This document shows, one piece after another, positions 1 to 10,478 of a DNA stretch of 64,000 nucleotides. Under the pieces are notes generated by a model, which was not told the DNA's origin, made no database searches, and saw only the letters and a program-made list of their open reading frames with translations. Both the position numbers and the translations under genes were made by a program. Each line of letters opens with the position of its first letter. The stretch's first letter is position 1. The DNA is from Streptosporangium amethystogenes (GTDB lineage Bacteria > Actinomycetota > Actinomycetes > Streptosporangiales > Streptosporangiaceae), in the NCBI RefSeq assembly GCF_000721075.1, contig NZ_JOEQ01000018.1, forward strand, positions 83,396 to 147,395, in the 5' to 3' direction.

Positions 1-44
1 GAGATGAGCGCATCGTCCCAGACAACCCGCACGGACCGGCTCAT
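1..44 (-). CDS. acuC: AcuC-like histone deacetylase family protein, N-terminal fragment
   Basis: Only the first 14 codons lie in the window, read leftward from an ATG at 44. They give MSRSVRVVWDDALIS, which resembles the start of actinobacterial AcuC proteins (VVWDEALLAYDFGPGHP type), zinc-dependent deacetylases of the histone-deacetylase fold. In Streptomyces an acuC gene lies near proC, and proC is found 1.6 kb away here, which supports the call. With so few residues the assignment rests on the short motif and synteny and stays tentative. Confidence 0.42.
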   Translation of the reverse strand, partial: MSRSVRVVWDDALI

Positions 45-204
45 GCGCACTCCCTGTCTGGTCGCGACGCCGCGCGCCACGGCCCGATCTTCCTACTCCC
101 GGCTCGACGTTACCGCACGTGTACGGAATGCGGTTTACGCACGCGTCTTGGAGGACCGGGCGGTTTTCACCTGAGCGAAATATCCGAATTTATTGCTATT
201 AACA

Positions 205-221
205 GTCCCGGATGCCGGGAC
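205..221 (-). terminator. Hairpin downstream of the MFS gene
   Basis: GTCCCGG (205-211) and CCGGGAC (215-221) form a perfect 7-bp stem with a 3-nt loop. Read leftward it is followed by an A/T-rich run (TGTTAATAGC). It sits about 55 nt after the stop of the leftward MFS gene, so it probably ends that transcript. The rest of 45-276 shows no gene and probably holds the promoter of the edge gene. Confidence 0.5.
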
Positions 222-276
222 ACGACACCGCTGCCCGGAAAGCCCTTCCACCTGGCCGGAGGCCGGGACGACACGG

Positions 277-1515
277 TCAGGTGGGGTGCACCCGGCGCAG
301 TCCCCGGACAGCGGGAACCAGGAGAAGCGAGACGCATCCGGCGACCGCCACGATCGAGGACACGGCCAGCAACTGCGGCGCACCCACCACCCCCGCCACC
401 GGACCGGCGAGCACCTGGCCGATCGGAACGAACAGGGTCGAGCCGGCGACCTCGTAGGCGGTGACCCGGTTGAGCGCCTCCACGGGCACCTGGGTCTGGA
501 CACTGGTGGCCCACATGACCGACCAGAACGCCCATCCCGCGCCGCCGATCACATGCGCGGCCATGAGGACCCCCTGCGGCGATGCCAGGGCGATGGAGAG
601 CGGCTCCAGGGTGAAGCCGAACAGGCCGATCGCGCCGGCCATCAGCGGCCGTCCCGGGCGAACCCGCATGGCGATCAGACCGCCGACGACCGTGCCCGCA
701 CCCGAGGCGGACATGACCAGGCCGTAGGCGGTCTCGCTGAGCCGCTCGGTGATCAGCACCGAGCCCAGCGGAATCATCGGGCCGAACAGAGCGACGCCGA
801 AGACCGTCCAGACCAGGATCACCGACCACATCCAGGTCCTGGAGCGGAACTCCTGCCAGCCACCGCGCAGGTCACGCCAGACCGACCGCGCCACGGCCTG
901 GAAGGCGACCGCGGGCAGGCGCAGGAGGAGCAGGCAGACCGCGCTGACGGCGAACCCCGCGGCCTCGATCGCGAAGACGACGCCGACCCCCCAGAAGCCG
1001 ACGATGGCGCCGGCGACCCCCGGTCCGGCCAACATCATGATCGACTCGGAGACACGCAGGGTGGCGTTGGCCCGCTGCACGTCCCGCGCCACCCGCGGGA
1101 CCGTGCTGGAGACCCCCGGCTGGTACATCGCGGCGGCGACACCGTTGATCGCGGAGATGACGAGGATCTGCCAGAGATCCGGCCTGCCGGAGATGAAGAG
1201 CGCCGCACTGATCCCCTGGGTCACCATCCGGACCGTGTCGGCGCCGATCATCATGCGGCGCGGCGTGAACCTGTCGGCGAACACCCCTCCGAACAGGATC
1301 AGCACCGCGAAGGGCGCCATCCAGGCGGCCAGCGCCAGCCCCACCCCGGTGGGACCGTGACCGAGCCCGCCCACCCCCACCGCCGTCGCGAACGGGACCA
1401 TCGACGCGCCGAGCATGGAGATCGATCTGGCGGTGAAGAAGAGCAGGAAGCTCCGCGTCCAGACGGAGTGGCCGCCGAGTTCCCGCTGATCATCACCCAG
1501 TACGGCCTGCCCCAC
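277..1515 (-). CDS. MFS transporter, drug-efflux-like
   Basis: A 412-residue protein with about 12 hydrophobic segments, beginning with a cytosolic tail then the segment SFLLFFTARSISMLG, as in actinobacterial major facilitator proteins annotated as macrolide or multidrug exporters. It should work in the cytoplasmic membrane as a proton-coupled exporter; the substrate cannot be read from sequence. The GTG at 1515 has a GGGGAG ribosome site about 11 nt upstream, while ATG codons further in would cut into the first membrane helix. It is transcribed alone. A perfect palindrome 48 nt upstream next to a TATAAC box suggests control by a small dimeric repressor not encoded in the window. Confidence 0.85.
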   Translation of the reverse strand: MGQAVLGDDQRELGGHSVWTRSFLLFFTARSISMLGASMVPFATAVGVGGLGHGPTGVGLALAAWMAPFAVLILFGGVFADRFTPRRMMIGADTVRMVTQGISAALFISGRPDLWQILVISAINGVAAAMYQPGVSSTVPRVARDVQRANATLRVSESIMMLAGPGVAGAIVGFWGVGVVFAIEAAGFAVSAVCLLLLRLPAVAFQAVARSVWRDLRGGWQEFRSRTWMWSVILVWTVFGVALFGPMIPLGSVLITERLSETAYGLVMSASGAGTVVGGLIAMRVRPGRPLMAGAIGLFGFTLEPLSIALASPQGVLMAAHVIGGAGWAFWSVMWATSVQTQVPVEALNRVTAYEVAGSTLFVPIGQVLAGPVAGVVGAPQLLAVSSIVAVAGCVSLLLVPAVRGLRRVHPT

Positions 1516-1556
1516 GATGGCCCCATCTCCCCCGAAGTTCCGCGGAAAATGATGCC

Positions 1557-1577
1557 GTTATATAGGAAAATTTCCTA
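1557..1577 (-). promoter_or_regulatory. Promoter and palindromic operator of the MFS gene
   Basis: TAGGAAA (1563-1569), one A, then TTTCCTA (1571-1577) is a perfect 7-bp inverted repeat. Read leftward it runs straight into TATAAC (1562-1557), a good -10 box 41 nt upstream of the GTG start. A repressor on the palindrome would cover the promoter spacer. The shape fits ArsR, MarR or HxlR-type winged-helix repressors; the regulator itself is not visible here. Confidence 0.5.
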
Positions 1578-1601
1578 ATAGATTTCCTGGCAGGGGCGGG
1601 C

Positions 1602-2396
1602 TCAGCCCTCGGCGAGCTGGCGTCCCCTGTCCCTGGCGGCCTCGATGGCGGCCAGGAAGGCGGCTCGGACGCTGTGCCGCTCCAACTCGGCGATGGCGGC
1701 GATGGTGGTGCCCCCCGGCGAGGTGACCGCCTCGCGCAGGATCACCGGGTGCTCGCCCGAGTCACGGAGCATGATCGCCGCACCGACGATCGACTGGGTG
1801 ACCATGTCAAGGGCGGCGGCACGGGGCATGCCGAGCAGGATTCCGGCGTCGACCATGGCCTCGACGAGATAGAAGAAGTAGGCGGGACCGCTGCCCGACA
1901 GGGCCGTGGCCGCGTCCTGCTGCGCCTCGGGGATGCGCAGCACCTTGCCGACCGGGCTGAACAGGTCCTCGGCGCGCTTGAGGTGCTCCTCGGAGGCGTG
2001 CGCTCCCGCCGAGATCACGCTCATCGCCTCGTCGACCAGCACCGGCGTGTTGGACATGACCCGGACCACCGGGATCTCGGCGCCGAGCCGCGACTCGACG
2101 AACGAGGTCGTGATCCCCGCCGCCGCCGAGATGACCAGCCGGTCGGCCGGCAGGTGCGCCGCGATCTCGGCGAGCAGGGCCCCCATGTCCTGCGGCTTGA
2201 CCGCGAGGATGATCGTGTCGGCGCTCTTGGCGGCCTCGGCGTTGGAGACCACCCGTACGCCGTACTGCTTCGCGAGGGCCTCGCCCCGCTCGGCACGTCG
2301 TGCCGTCGCCATCACGTCGCCCGGCTTGAACCCGGCTCTGAGCAGCCCGGACAGCAGGGCCTCCCCCATCTTGCCGGTTCCAAGAATCGCGATCAT
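1602..2396 (-). CDS. proC: Pyrroline-5-carboxylate reductase
   Basis: Reduces 1-pyrroline-5-carboxylate to L-proline with NAD(P)H, the last step of proline synthesis, in the cytosol. At 264 residues it has the usual family length. The N-terminal Rossmann motif is AILGTGKMGEALLSG (residues 3-17), and the C-terminal signature ALSGSGPAYFFYLVEAMVDAG-like segment of the P5CR dimerisation domain sits near residues 165-185, followed by the conserved TSPGGTT. The ATG at 2396 has GAGGTG five nt upstream. It stands alone between the MFS gene and a decayed toxin gene. The assignment is secure. Confidence 0.97.
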   Translation of the reverse strand: MIAILGTGKMGEALLSGLLRAGFKPGDVMATARRAERGEALAKQYGVRVVSNAEAAKSADTIILAVKPQDMGALLAEIAAHLPADRLVISAAAGITTSFVESRLGAEIPVVRVMSNTPVLVDEAMSVISAGAHASEEHLKRAEDLFSPVGKVLRIPEAQQDAATALSGSGPAYFFYLVEAMVDAGILLGMPRAAALDMVTQSIVGAAIMLRDSGEHPVILREAVTSPGGTTIAAIAELERHSVRAAFLAAIEAARDRGRQLAEG

Positions 2397-2483
2397 GTGA
2401 GCACCTCGAAATCAGGGATCGAAACTCCTCGCAGCCTATCGGCCCCGTCTTTCCGCGAAGTCATCCCGCGCACAGGGGGGCTC

Positions 2484-2797
2484 TGAGGATCTGCGAGCCC
2501 ACGAGAACCGGATTCCTCCGCTCCGCGACCGGTCCGGCCCACCGCGACGAACTGGAGGCGGAACTCAACGATCTCTGCCGCCTGGCGGCCGTCCCCAAGT
2601 CGGCGTGGCACTGGGTGGAGAACCCGCAGTACAAGCTCTCCCAGAAAGGGCGACGTCGTTCCGCAGGGCCGATCGACCTGCTGCTGTGCGCGACCGCCGT
2701 GCCCCCCGGGTTGACCGTGCTGCACGTCGACAACGACTTCGTCACCGTCTCGGCGGTCGTGAACGAGGTGCGACAGCGCGACATCCGGACGCCCTGA
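2484..2797 (+). pseudogene. 5'-truncated PIN-domain (VapC-like) toxin remnant
   Basis: A rightward open frame ends at 2797 and carries the C-terminal two thirds of a PIN-domain ribonuclease. One part resembles the alpha-helical middle (around HRDELEAELNDLCRLA), and the end has the typical block PIDLLLCATA...GLTVLHVDNDF. In VapC toxins this block supplies the last acidic metal ligands. The N-terminal part with the first catalytic Asp is absent: upstream the frame runs into the proC promoter region with no start or ribosome site. No antitoxin gene is adjacent. A GTG at 2615 could start a 60-residue peptide, but that would lack the active site. I read it as a decayed toxin-antitoxin locus. Confidence 0.62.
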
Positions 2798-2828
2798 ACC
2801 GTCCAGGCGCCCGATCCGTCTTAGGGGT

Positions 2829-3311
2829 ATGCGTATGATCGTGACCCCCATCCTGGCCGGAAGTCTCCTGGTGGCCCTGGGCTGCGGCACCGAACCCAGC
2901 GCCACCGCCCCCTCGCAGCCGGTGAGCCGGAGCACCGCCCTTCCCGGCGCTCCCTCGGAGCCGGCGAGCCACACCGTGGCCCCCCGGGAGGAACCCACCG
3001 GCGGCGCTCCCAGGCCAACGAAACCAGAAGGTCACACGGACAACCCCCGCAAGGTCAGGTGGCTGAAGGCCAAGCCGTCGAAGGACGGCCGGAGCCTGCG
3101 GATCACCTGGTGGTCCGGGGTGGAGCCGTGCAACGTGCTCGACAGGGTCACCGTACGAGAGACCGCCAAGCGGGTGACCGTCACCCTGTGGGAGGGCCCG
3201 AGCAGCAAGGCCCAGAACGTCGCCTGCATCGAGATCGCCATCCAGAAGGTGACGACGGTCAAGCTCAAGAAGCCGCTCGGCTCCCGCAAGGTGGTCGACG
3301 GCGCCCGCTGA
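2829..3311 (+). CDS. Small secreted lipoprotein of unknown function
   Basis: A 160-residue protein with a basic start (MRMIVTPILAG), a short hydrophobic segment and the lipobox LVALGC, so it should be lipid-modified at Cys19 or so and held on the outer face of the membrane. A Ser/Pro/Thr/Ala-rich linker follows (about residues 20-65), then a compact basic domain with two cysteines. I recognise no family. Neighbours give no hint: a toxin remnant lies before it and the dnaK operon after it, separated by a strong terminator. Expression is likely independent. Confidence 0.7.
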   Translation: MRMIVTPILAGSLLVALGCGTEPSATAPSQPVSRSTALPGAPSEPASHTVAPREEPTGGAPRPTKPEGHTDNPRKVRWLKAKPSKDGRSLRITWWSGVEPCNVLDRVTVRETAKRVTVTLWEGPSSKAQNVACIEIAIQKVTTVKLKKPLGSRKVVDGAR

Positions 3312-3355
3312 CGCGGCACTTTCCGGGGGACGCGTGTCCAGGACAGCCCCCCGCA

Positions 3356-5439
<2,084 letters not shown>

Positions 5440-5467
5440 CGGCCGGAAAGTCGAGGGGAGCAGCAGC

Positions 5468-6085
5468 GTGAGCACGCGCGAGAACGGTTCCGAGGAGGAG
5501 CCGGTGATCCGCGACAACCGGAAGATAGACCCGGAGACGGGACAGGTCCGTGAGGCGGCCTCGGCGGAGGCCACGGGTCAGAGCGACAAGGAGCAGGCCG
5601 ACAGGTCGTCCTCGTCCTCCCTGGCATCGGACCTCGCCTCGATCGAGCTGGCCACCCAACTCGCCGAGCGCACCGCGGACCTACAGCGTCTTCAGGCCGA
5701 GTATTCCAACTATCGCAAGCGGGTCGAGCGGGACCGGGCCGTGGTCAAGGAGCAGGCGGTGGCCGGCGCGCTGACCGAACTGCTTCCTGTCCTCGACGAC
5801 ATCGGCCGGGCCCGCGACCACGGCGAGCTGACCGGCGGTTTCGCCAAGGTGAGCGAGTCGCTGGAGGCGGCCACGGGGAAACTGGGGCTGAGCGCCTTCG
5901 GCACCAAGGGCGAACCGTTCGACCCGATGGTGCACGAGGCCCTGATGCACAGTTACTCCCCCGACGTCACAGAGCCGACCTGCGTGGAGATCCTGCAGCC
6001 CGGTTACCGGATCGGCGAGCGAGTGCTCCGCCCCGCGCGAGTCGCGGTGGCCGAGCCCGAAGAGCCCGCCGCGGACGACAACTGA
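5468..6085 (+). CDS. grpE: Nucleotide exchange factor GrpE
   Basis: Releases ADP from DnaK. The 205-residue protein has a charged variable N-terminus (1-45), a long alpha-helical coiled-coil segment (about 55-110, LAERTADLQRLQAEYSNYRKR) and a C-terminal beta domain with the conserved PFDPMVHEAL (near residue 150) and the ending GYRIGERVLRPARVAV. It starts with GTG at 5468 behind GAGGGGAG, 28 nt after dnaK, so it is cotranscribed. Confidence 0.97.
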   Translation: MSTRENGSEEEPVIRDNRKIDPETGQVREAASAEATGQSDKEQADRSSSSSLASDLASIELATQLAERTADLQRLQAEYSNYRKRVERDRAVVKEQAVAGALTELLPVLDDIGRARDHGELTGGFAKVSESLEAATGKLGLSAFGTKGEPFDPMVHEALMHSYSPDVTEPTCVEILQPGYRIGERVLRPARVAVAEPEEPAADDN

Positions 6086-6119
6086 CCCCCCAAGATCCAA
6101 TCTCTGAGAAGGAACGTGG

Positions 6120-7319
6120 ATGAGCACCAAGGACTACTTGGAGAAGGACTACTACGCCGTCCTTGGTGTGCCCAAGACCGCCACGGCCGATGAGATCAAG
6201 AAGGCGTACCGGAAGCTGGCCAGGAGGTATCACCCTGACGCCAACCCCGGAAGCTCGGAGACCTCCGAGAGCACCGCCAAGTTCAAGGAGGTCTCCGAGG
6301 CCTACGACATCCTGTCCGACACCAAGCGCCGCAAGGAGTACGACGAGGCGCGGGCGCTGTTCGGATCGGGTCTGGGCGGCTACGCGGGGGCCGGAGGGGC
6401 TCCGCGTACCGGCGCGGGCGGGTTCCCGTTCGACCTGGGAGACCTCTTCGGGGGCACCAACCAGCAGAGCGGCGCCGGGGAGCGCATCGGCGACATCTTC
6501 GGCGGCCTCTTCAACCGGGGTGGCGCGAGCCGCCCCGGCGGAACGTCGACCAGGGCACGGCGCGGCCAGGACATCGAGTCCGAGGTCTCGCTCTCCTTCT
6601 CCGAGGCGGTGGAGGGCACCACGGTCTCACTCCGCCTGACCAGTTCCTCCGCGTGCACCGCATGCGGGGGAACCGGCGCCAAGGCCGGCACCACCCCGCG
6701 GGTCTGCCCGACCTGCGAGGGCACCGGGGCGGCCAGCCGCAACCTTGGAAACTTCGCCTTCTCCGAGCCGTGCCGCGACTGCAAGGGCCGTGGCCTGCTG
6801 GTGGACGACCCGTGCCAGGTGTGTGAGGGGAGCGGGCGGGGCAAGAGCACCCGCACGATCCAGGCCCGCATCCCGGCAGGGGTCGGCGACGGCCAGCGCA
6901 TCAAGATCAAGGCGAAGGGCGCCCCCGGGGAGAACGGCGGCCCCGCCGGTGACCTCTACGTCCAGATCCACGTCAAGCCGCACTCCGTGTTCGGCAGGAC
7001 GGGTGAGAACCTGACGGTCACCGTCCCGGTCACCTTCACCGAGGCGGCGCTGGGAGCCGAGATCAAGGTGCCGATCCTCAAGGGAATGCCGGTCACGCTG
7101 CGCATCCCCGAGGGCACCCCGAACGGCCGCACCTTCCGGGTGCGCGGCAGGGGTGTGGCACGCAAGGACGGCACCAAGGGCGACCTGCTCGCCACCATCG
7201 AGGTTCTGGTGCCACAGCACCTGGAGGACAAGGCGAGAGGGGCCCTTGAGGAGTTCCGCGACGCCACCTCGGGTGGTGACCCACGGGCTGACCTCATCGA
7301 ACAGGCCAGAAGCGAGTAG
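6120..7319 (+). CDS. dnaJ: Chaperone DnaJ, type I Hsp40
   Basis: Cochaperone that delivers substrates to DnaK and stimulates its ATPase. The J domain (about residues 9-78) contains the HPD motif in [11 protein letters not shown] Gly/Phe-rich stretch follows (about 80-150), then four CxxCxGxG zinc repeats ([32 protein letters not shown]; about 178-245) and the C-terminal substrate-binding domain. That makes it a full type I DnaJ of 399 residues. The ATG at 6120 follows GAGAAGGAACG. It belongs to the dnaK operon. Confidence 0.98.
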   Translation: MSTKDYLEKDYYAVLGVPKTATADEIKKAYRKLARRYHPDANPGSSETSESTAKFKEVSEAYDILSDTKRRKEYDEARALFGSGLGGYAGAGGAPRTGAGGFPFDLGDLFGGTNQQSGAGERIGDIFGGLFNRGGASRPGGTSTRARRGQDIESEVSLSFSEAVEGTTVSLRLTSSSACTACGGTGAKAGTTPRVCPTCEGTGAASRNLGNFAFSEPCRDCKGRGLLVDDPCQVCEGSGRGKSTRTIQARIPAGVGDGQRIKIKAKGAPGENGGPAGDLYVQIHVKPHSVFGRTGENLTVTVPVTFTEAALGAEIKVPILKGMPVTLRIPEGTPNGRTFRVRGRGVARKDGTKGDLLATIEVLVPQHLEDKARGALEEFRDATSGGDPRADLIEQARSE

Positions 7320-7321
7320 CC

Positions 7322-7669
7322 ATGGAAGCCAACTACTTCGATCTGTCGGATGACACACCCGTCTATGTGATCTCGGTGGCCGCCCAGCTGTCAGGTCTGC
7401 ACCCGCAGACCCTTCGCCAGTACGACCGTCTCGGCCTGGTCAGCCCAGGCCGTACGGCGGGACGCGGACGCCTGTACTCCACCCGCGACATCATGATGCT
7501 CCGCGAGGTCCAGCGGCTCTCCCAGGAGGAGGGCATCAACCTCGCGGGCATCAAGCGAATCCTGGTTCTCGAAACGGAGGCCCTGCGCCTGCGTGACGAG
7601 AACCACCGTCTCCGCGCGGAGATGAACATGATCCGGGCCCTCATCCAGTACCAACTGCCCCCCGCCTGA
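7322..7669 (+). CDS. hspR: HspR, MerR-family heat-shock repressor
   Basis: Represses its own operon by binding HAIR sites, two of which lie before dnaK. The 115-residue protein has a MerR-type winged helix at the N-terminus (VAAQLSGLHPQTLRQYDRLGL, then the wing SPGRTAGRGRLYS) and a C-terminal dimerisation helix (about 75-105). The ATG at 7322 begins 2 nt after the dnaJ stop, so the two genes are translationally linked. No separate HAIR site precedes clpB, so HspR probably controls clpB through read-through. Confidence 0.96.
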   Translation: MEANYFDLSDDTPVYVISVAAQLSGLHPQTLRQYDRLGLVSPGRTAGRGRLYSTRDIMMLREVQRLSQEEGINLAGIKRILVLETEALRLRDENHRLRAEMNMIRALIQYQLPPA

Positions 7670-7681
7670 GAACTCTCCCCA

Positions 7682-7723
7682 GTGAGGCCGCGCCGGTGAC
7701 CGGACCGAGGAGAGCGGCCTCAC
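7682..7723 (+). promoter_or_regulatory. Long-range hairpin between hspR and clpB
   Basis: GTGAGGCCGC (7682-7691) and GCGGCCTCAC (7714-7723) are perfectly complementary 10-bp arms with a 22-nt loop. It lies in the 106-nt gap between hspR and clpB. No U-run follows, so it could be a partial terminator that lowers clpB expression, or an RNA processing site. Function is inferred only. Confidence 0.5.
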
Positions 7724-7775
7724 CGCGGCGCGCGGCGTCGCCGGCAGCACCTCCTGAACCACACGAGGGAAGTCA

Positions 7776-10358
7776 ATGGACTACAAGCTCACCCAGAAGA
7801 GTCAGGCGGCGGTCTCCTCCGCCATCCGACGGGCAGCCGCGGAAGGTAACCCCGAGGTCGCCCCGGCCCATCTGTTCACCTCACTGCTCGCCCAGACCGG
7901 CGGCACCGCGGTGCCCCTGCTCGAAGCGGTGGGCGCCGACTGGAAGCAGTTGCGGATCGAGGCCGAGAAGCAGCTCGCGGCCCTGCCGAAGGCACAGGGC
8001 GCAACGGTCAGCGCCCCGTCGAGCTCCCGGCAACTGCTCACCGTGATGAACACGGCGGCCCAGCGGGCCCGCGGCCTTGAGGACGACTACGTCTCGACCG
8101 AGCACCTGCTGGTCGGTCTCGCCACGGACGGCGGCCCCATCGCCGAACTGCTCAAATCGCGCGGCGCGAGCCCGAACGCGCTGCTCGACGCCTTCGAGAA
8201 GGTACGCGGGCACGCCAGGGTGACCAGCGAGACGCCCGAGGACACCTACCAGGCGCTGGAGAAGTACGGGATCGACCTGACCGAGCGGGCCCGGGCCGGC
8301 AAGCTCGATCCGGTGATCGGCCGCGACTCGGAGATCCGGCGCGTCGTCCAGGTACTCAGCCGCCGTACCAAGAACAACCCGGTGCTCATCGGCGAGCCCG
8401 GCGTCGGAAAGACCGCCGTGGTGGAGGGGCTGGCCCAGCGGATCGTCGCGGGTGACGTGCCCTCCAGCCTGCGCGACAAGCGCCTGATCGCGCTCGACCT
8501 GGGCGCGATGGTCGCCGGCGCCAAGTACCGCGGCGAGTTCGAGGAACGTCTCAAGGCGGTGCTCGGAGAGATCAAGGAGAGTGACGGCCAGGTCGTCACC
8601 TTCATCGACGAGCTGCACACCATGGTCGGCGCGGGCGCCGGCGAGGGCGCGATGGACGCGGGCAACATGCTCAAGCCCATGCTGGCCCGCGGCGAGCTGA
8701 GGATGATCGGCGCCACCACACTGGACGAGTACCGCGAGCGCATCGAGAAGGACCCCGCGCTGGAGCGGCGGTTCCAGCAGGTCTACGTGGGCGAGCCCAC
8801 CGTCGAGGACACGATCGCCATCCTGCGCGGCCTCAAGGGGCGCTACGAGGCACACCACCAGGTCCAGATCGCCGACGGCGCACTCGTGGCCGCCGCCGCC
8901 CTCTCCGACCGCTACATCACCTCCCGCTTCCTGCCCGACAAGGCGATCGACCTCGTCGACGAGGCCGCCTCCCGGCTCCGCATGGAGATCGACTCCCGTC
9001 CCGTCGAGATCGACCAGCTCCAGCGGAACGTGGACCGGATGAAGATGGAGGAGCTGGCGCTCGCCAAGGAGACCGACGAGAGCAGTCTGCAGCGGCTGGA
9101 GCGGCTCCGCGGGGAACTCGCCGACCGCCAGGAGGAGCTCAACGCCCTGGTCGGCCGGTGGGAACAGGAGAAGGCCGGGCTCAACCGGGTCGGTGACCTG
9201 AAGAAGCAGATCGACGAGGTGCGGAGCGCCGCCGAGCGCGCGCAGCGCGACGGCGACTTCGAGGCCGCCTCGCGGCTGATGTACGCCGAGGTGCCCAGCC
9301 TGGAGGCCAAGCTCGCCGAGGCCAGCAAGACCGCCCAGCCCGAGAACCCGATGGTCAAGGAGGAGGTCGGCGCCGACGACATCGCCCAGGTCATCTCCTC
9401 GTGGACCGGCATCCCCGCGGGCCGGCTGCTCGAAGGCGAGACCAGCAAGCTGCTCCGCATGGAGGAGGAACTCGGCAGGCGGCTGATCGGCCAGCGGCAG
9501 GCGGTCGAAGCGGTCTCCGACGCCGTACGGCGAGCGCGGGCCGGCATCTCCGACCCGGACCGGCCGACCGGCAGTTTCCTGTTCCTCGGCCCGACGGGCG
9601 TCGGCAAGACGGAGCTGGCCAAGGCACTGGCGGACTTCCTGTTCGACGACGAGCGGGCGATGGTCCGCATCGACATGAGCGAGTACGGCGAGAAGCACAG
9701 CGTCTCGCGGCTGGTGGGCGCCCCACCCGGTTACGTGGGCTACGAGGAGGGCGGCCAGCTCACCGAGGCCGTGCGGCGCAGGCCGTACACCGTGGTGCTG
9801 CTGGACGAGGTCGAGAAGGCCCACCCCGAGGTCTTCGACATCCTGCTCCAGGTGCTCGACGACGGGCGGCTCACCGACGGCCAGGGCCGGACCGTCGACT
9901 TCCGCAACGTGATCCTGATCCTCACCTCCAACATCGGCTCGCAGTTCCTGGTGGACCCGGGCATGGCGAAGGAGGCTCAGCGGACCGCCGTGATGGCCGC
10001 GGTCAGGAGCTCGTTCAAACCCGAGTTCCTCAACCGGCTCGACGACGTGATCCAGTTCGACGCGCTCGGCACCGAGGAGCTCTCCCGGATCGTGGACCTG
10101 CAGGTGACCCACCTGGCCAGGCGCCTGGCGGACCGGCGGCTCACGCTGACGGTGACCCCGGCGGCACGCGACTGGCTGGCACTGACGGGCTACGACCCGC
10201 TGTACGGCGCGCGCCCGCTCCGCCGCCTCGTCCAGTCCGCGATCGGCGACAAGCTGGCCAAGGAGGTGCTCTCCGGCGAGGTCCAGGACGGCGACGAGGT
10301 GCTGGTCGACCTCGACGAGGCGAGCGACTCCCTGAACATCGGCCCGGTAAGGGCTTGA
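7776..10358 (+). CDS. clpB: ATP-dependent disaggregase ClpB (Hsp104)
   Basis: A hexameric AAA+ machine that pulls proteins out of aggregates together with DnaK. The 860 residues show an N-terminal Clp repeat domain (1-145), AAA module 1 with Walker A GEPGVGKT and Walker B VTFIDELH, the coiled-coil middle domain that tells ClpB from ClpA/ClpC (about 400-520), and AAA module 2 with GPTGVGKT and [15 protein letters not shown]. The ATG at 7776 follows GAGGGAAG. In Streptomyces clpB is a separate HspR target; here it sits at the end of the dnaK operon. Confidence 0.98.
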   Translation: MDYKLTQKSQAAVSSAIRRAAAEGNPEVAPAHLFTSLLAQTGGTAVPLLEAVGADWKQLRIEAEKQLAALPKAQGATVSAPSSSRQLLTVMNTAAQRARGLEDDYVSTEHLLVGLATDGGPIAELLKSRGASPNALLDAFEKVRGHARVTSETPEDTYQALEKYGIDLTERARAGKLDPVIGRDSEIRRVVQVLSRRTKNNPVLIGEPGVGKTAVVEGLAQRIVAGDVPSSLRDKRLIALDLGAMVAGAKYRGEFEERLKAVLGEIKESDGQVVTFIDELHTMVGAGAGEGAMDAGNMLKPMLARGELRMIGATTLDEYRERIEKDPALERRFQQVYVGEPTVEDTIAILRGLKGRYEAHHQVQIADGALVAAAALSDRYITSRFLPDKAIDLVDEAASRLRMEIDSRPVEIDQLQRNVDRMKMEELALAKETDESSLQRLERLRGELADRQEELNALVGRWEQEKAGLNRVGDLKKQIDEVRSAAERAQRDGDFEAASRLMYAEVPSLEAKLAEASKTAQPENPMVKEEVGADDIAQVISSWTGIPAGRLLEGETSKLLRMEEELGRRLIGQRQAVEAVSDAVRRARAGISDPDRPTGSFLFLGPTGVGKTELAKALADFLFDDERAMVRIDMSEYGEKHSVSRLVGAPPGYVGYEEGGQLTEAVRRRPYTVVLLDEVEKAHPEVFDILLQVLDDGRLTDGQGRTVDFRNVILILTSNIGSQFLVDPGMAKEAQRTAVMAAVRSSFKPEFLNRLDDVIQFDALGTEELSRIVDLQVTHLARRLADRRLTLTVTPAARDWLALTGYDPLYGARPLRRLVQSAIGDKLAKEVLSGEVQDGDEVLVDLDEASDSLNIGPVRA

Positions 10359-10424
10359 CCATCACCGGACGGGCCCCGGTAATGGCTCGACCACCATTGG
10401 GTTAAGCGCGCCCCTGGGCAAGAC

Positions 10425-10472
10425 CCCCCTGTTACGTTCGACAGTCATCGGATTACCGAACGCAACAGGGGG
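10425..10472 (+). promoter_or_regulatory. Inverted repeat that can mask a ribosome binding site
   Basis: CCCCCTGTTACGTTCG (10425-10440) and CGAACGCAACAGGGGG (10457-10472) pair at 15 of 16 positions with a 16-nt loop. The right arm contains the AGGGGG ribosome site of the following gene and ends directly at its first ATG. If transcribed, the stem would hide the ribosome site. It could also act as a DNA operator or, in part, as the clpB terminator. Confidence 0.55.
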
Positions 10473-10478
10473 ATGCGC

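Noticed and set aside
193..1578. A 461-codon rightward frame opposite the MFS gene
   Set aside because: Very Arg/His/Gly/Asp-rich low-complexity product without ribosome site; the leftward frame encodes a clear 12-helix transporter.
7881..10112. A 743-codon leftward open frame opposite clpB
   Set aside because: Same reason; low-complexity product complementary to conserved clpB codons, no ribosome site.
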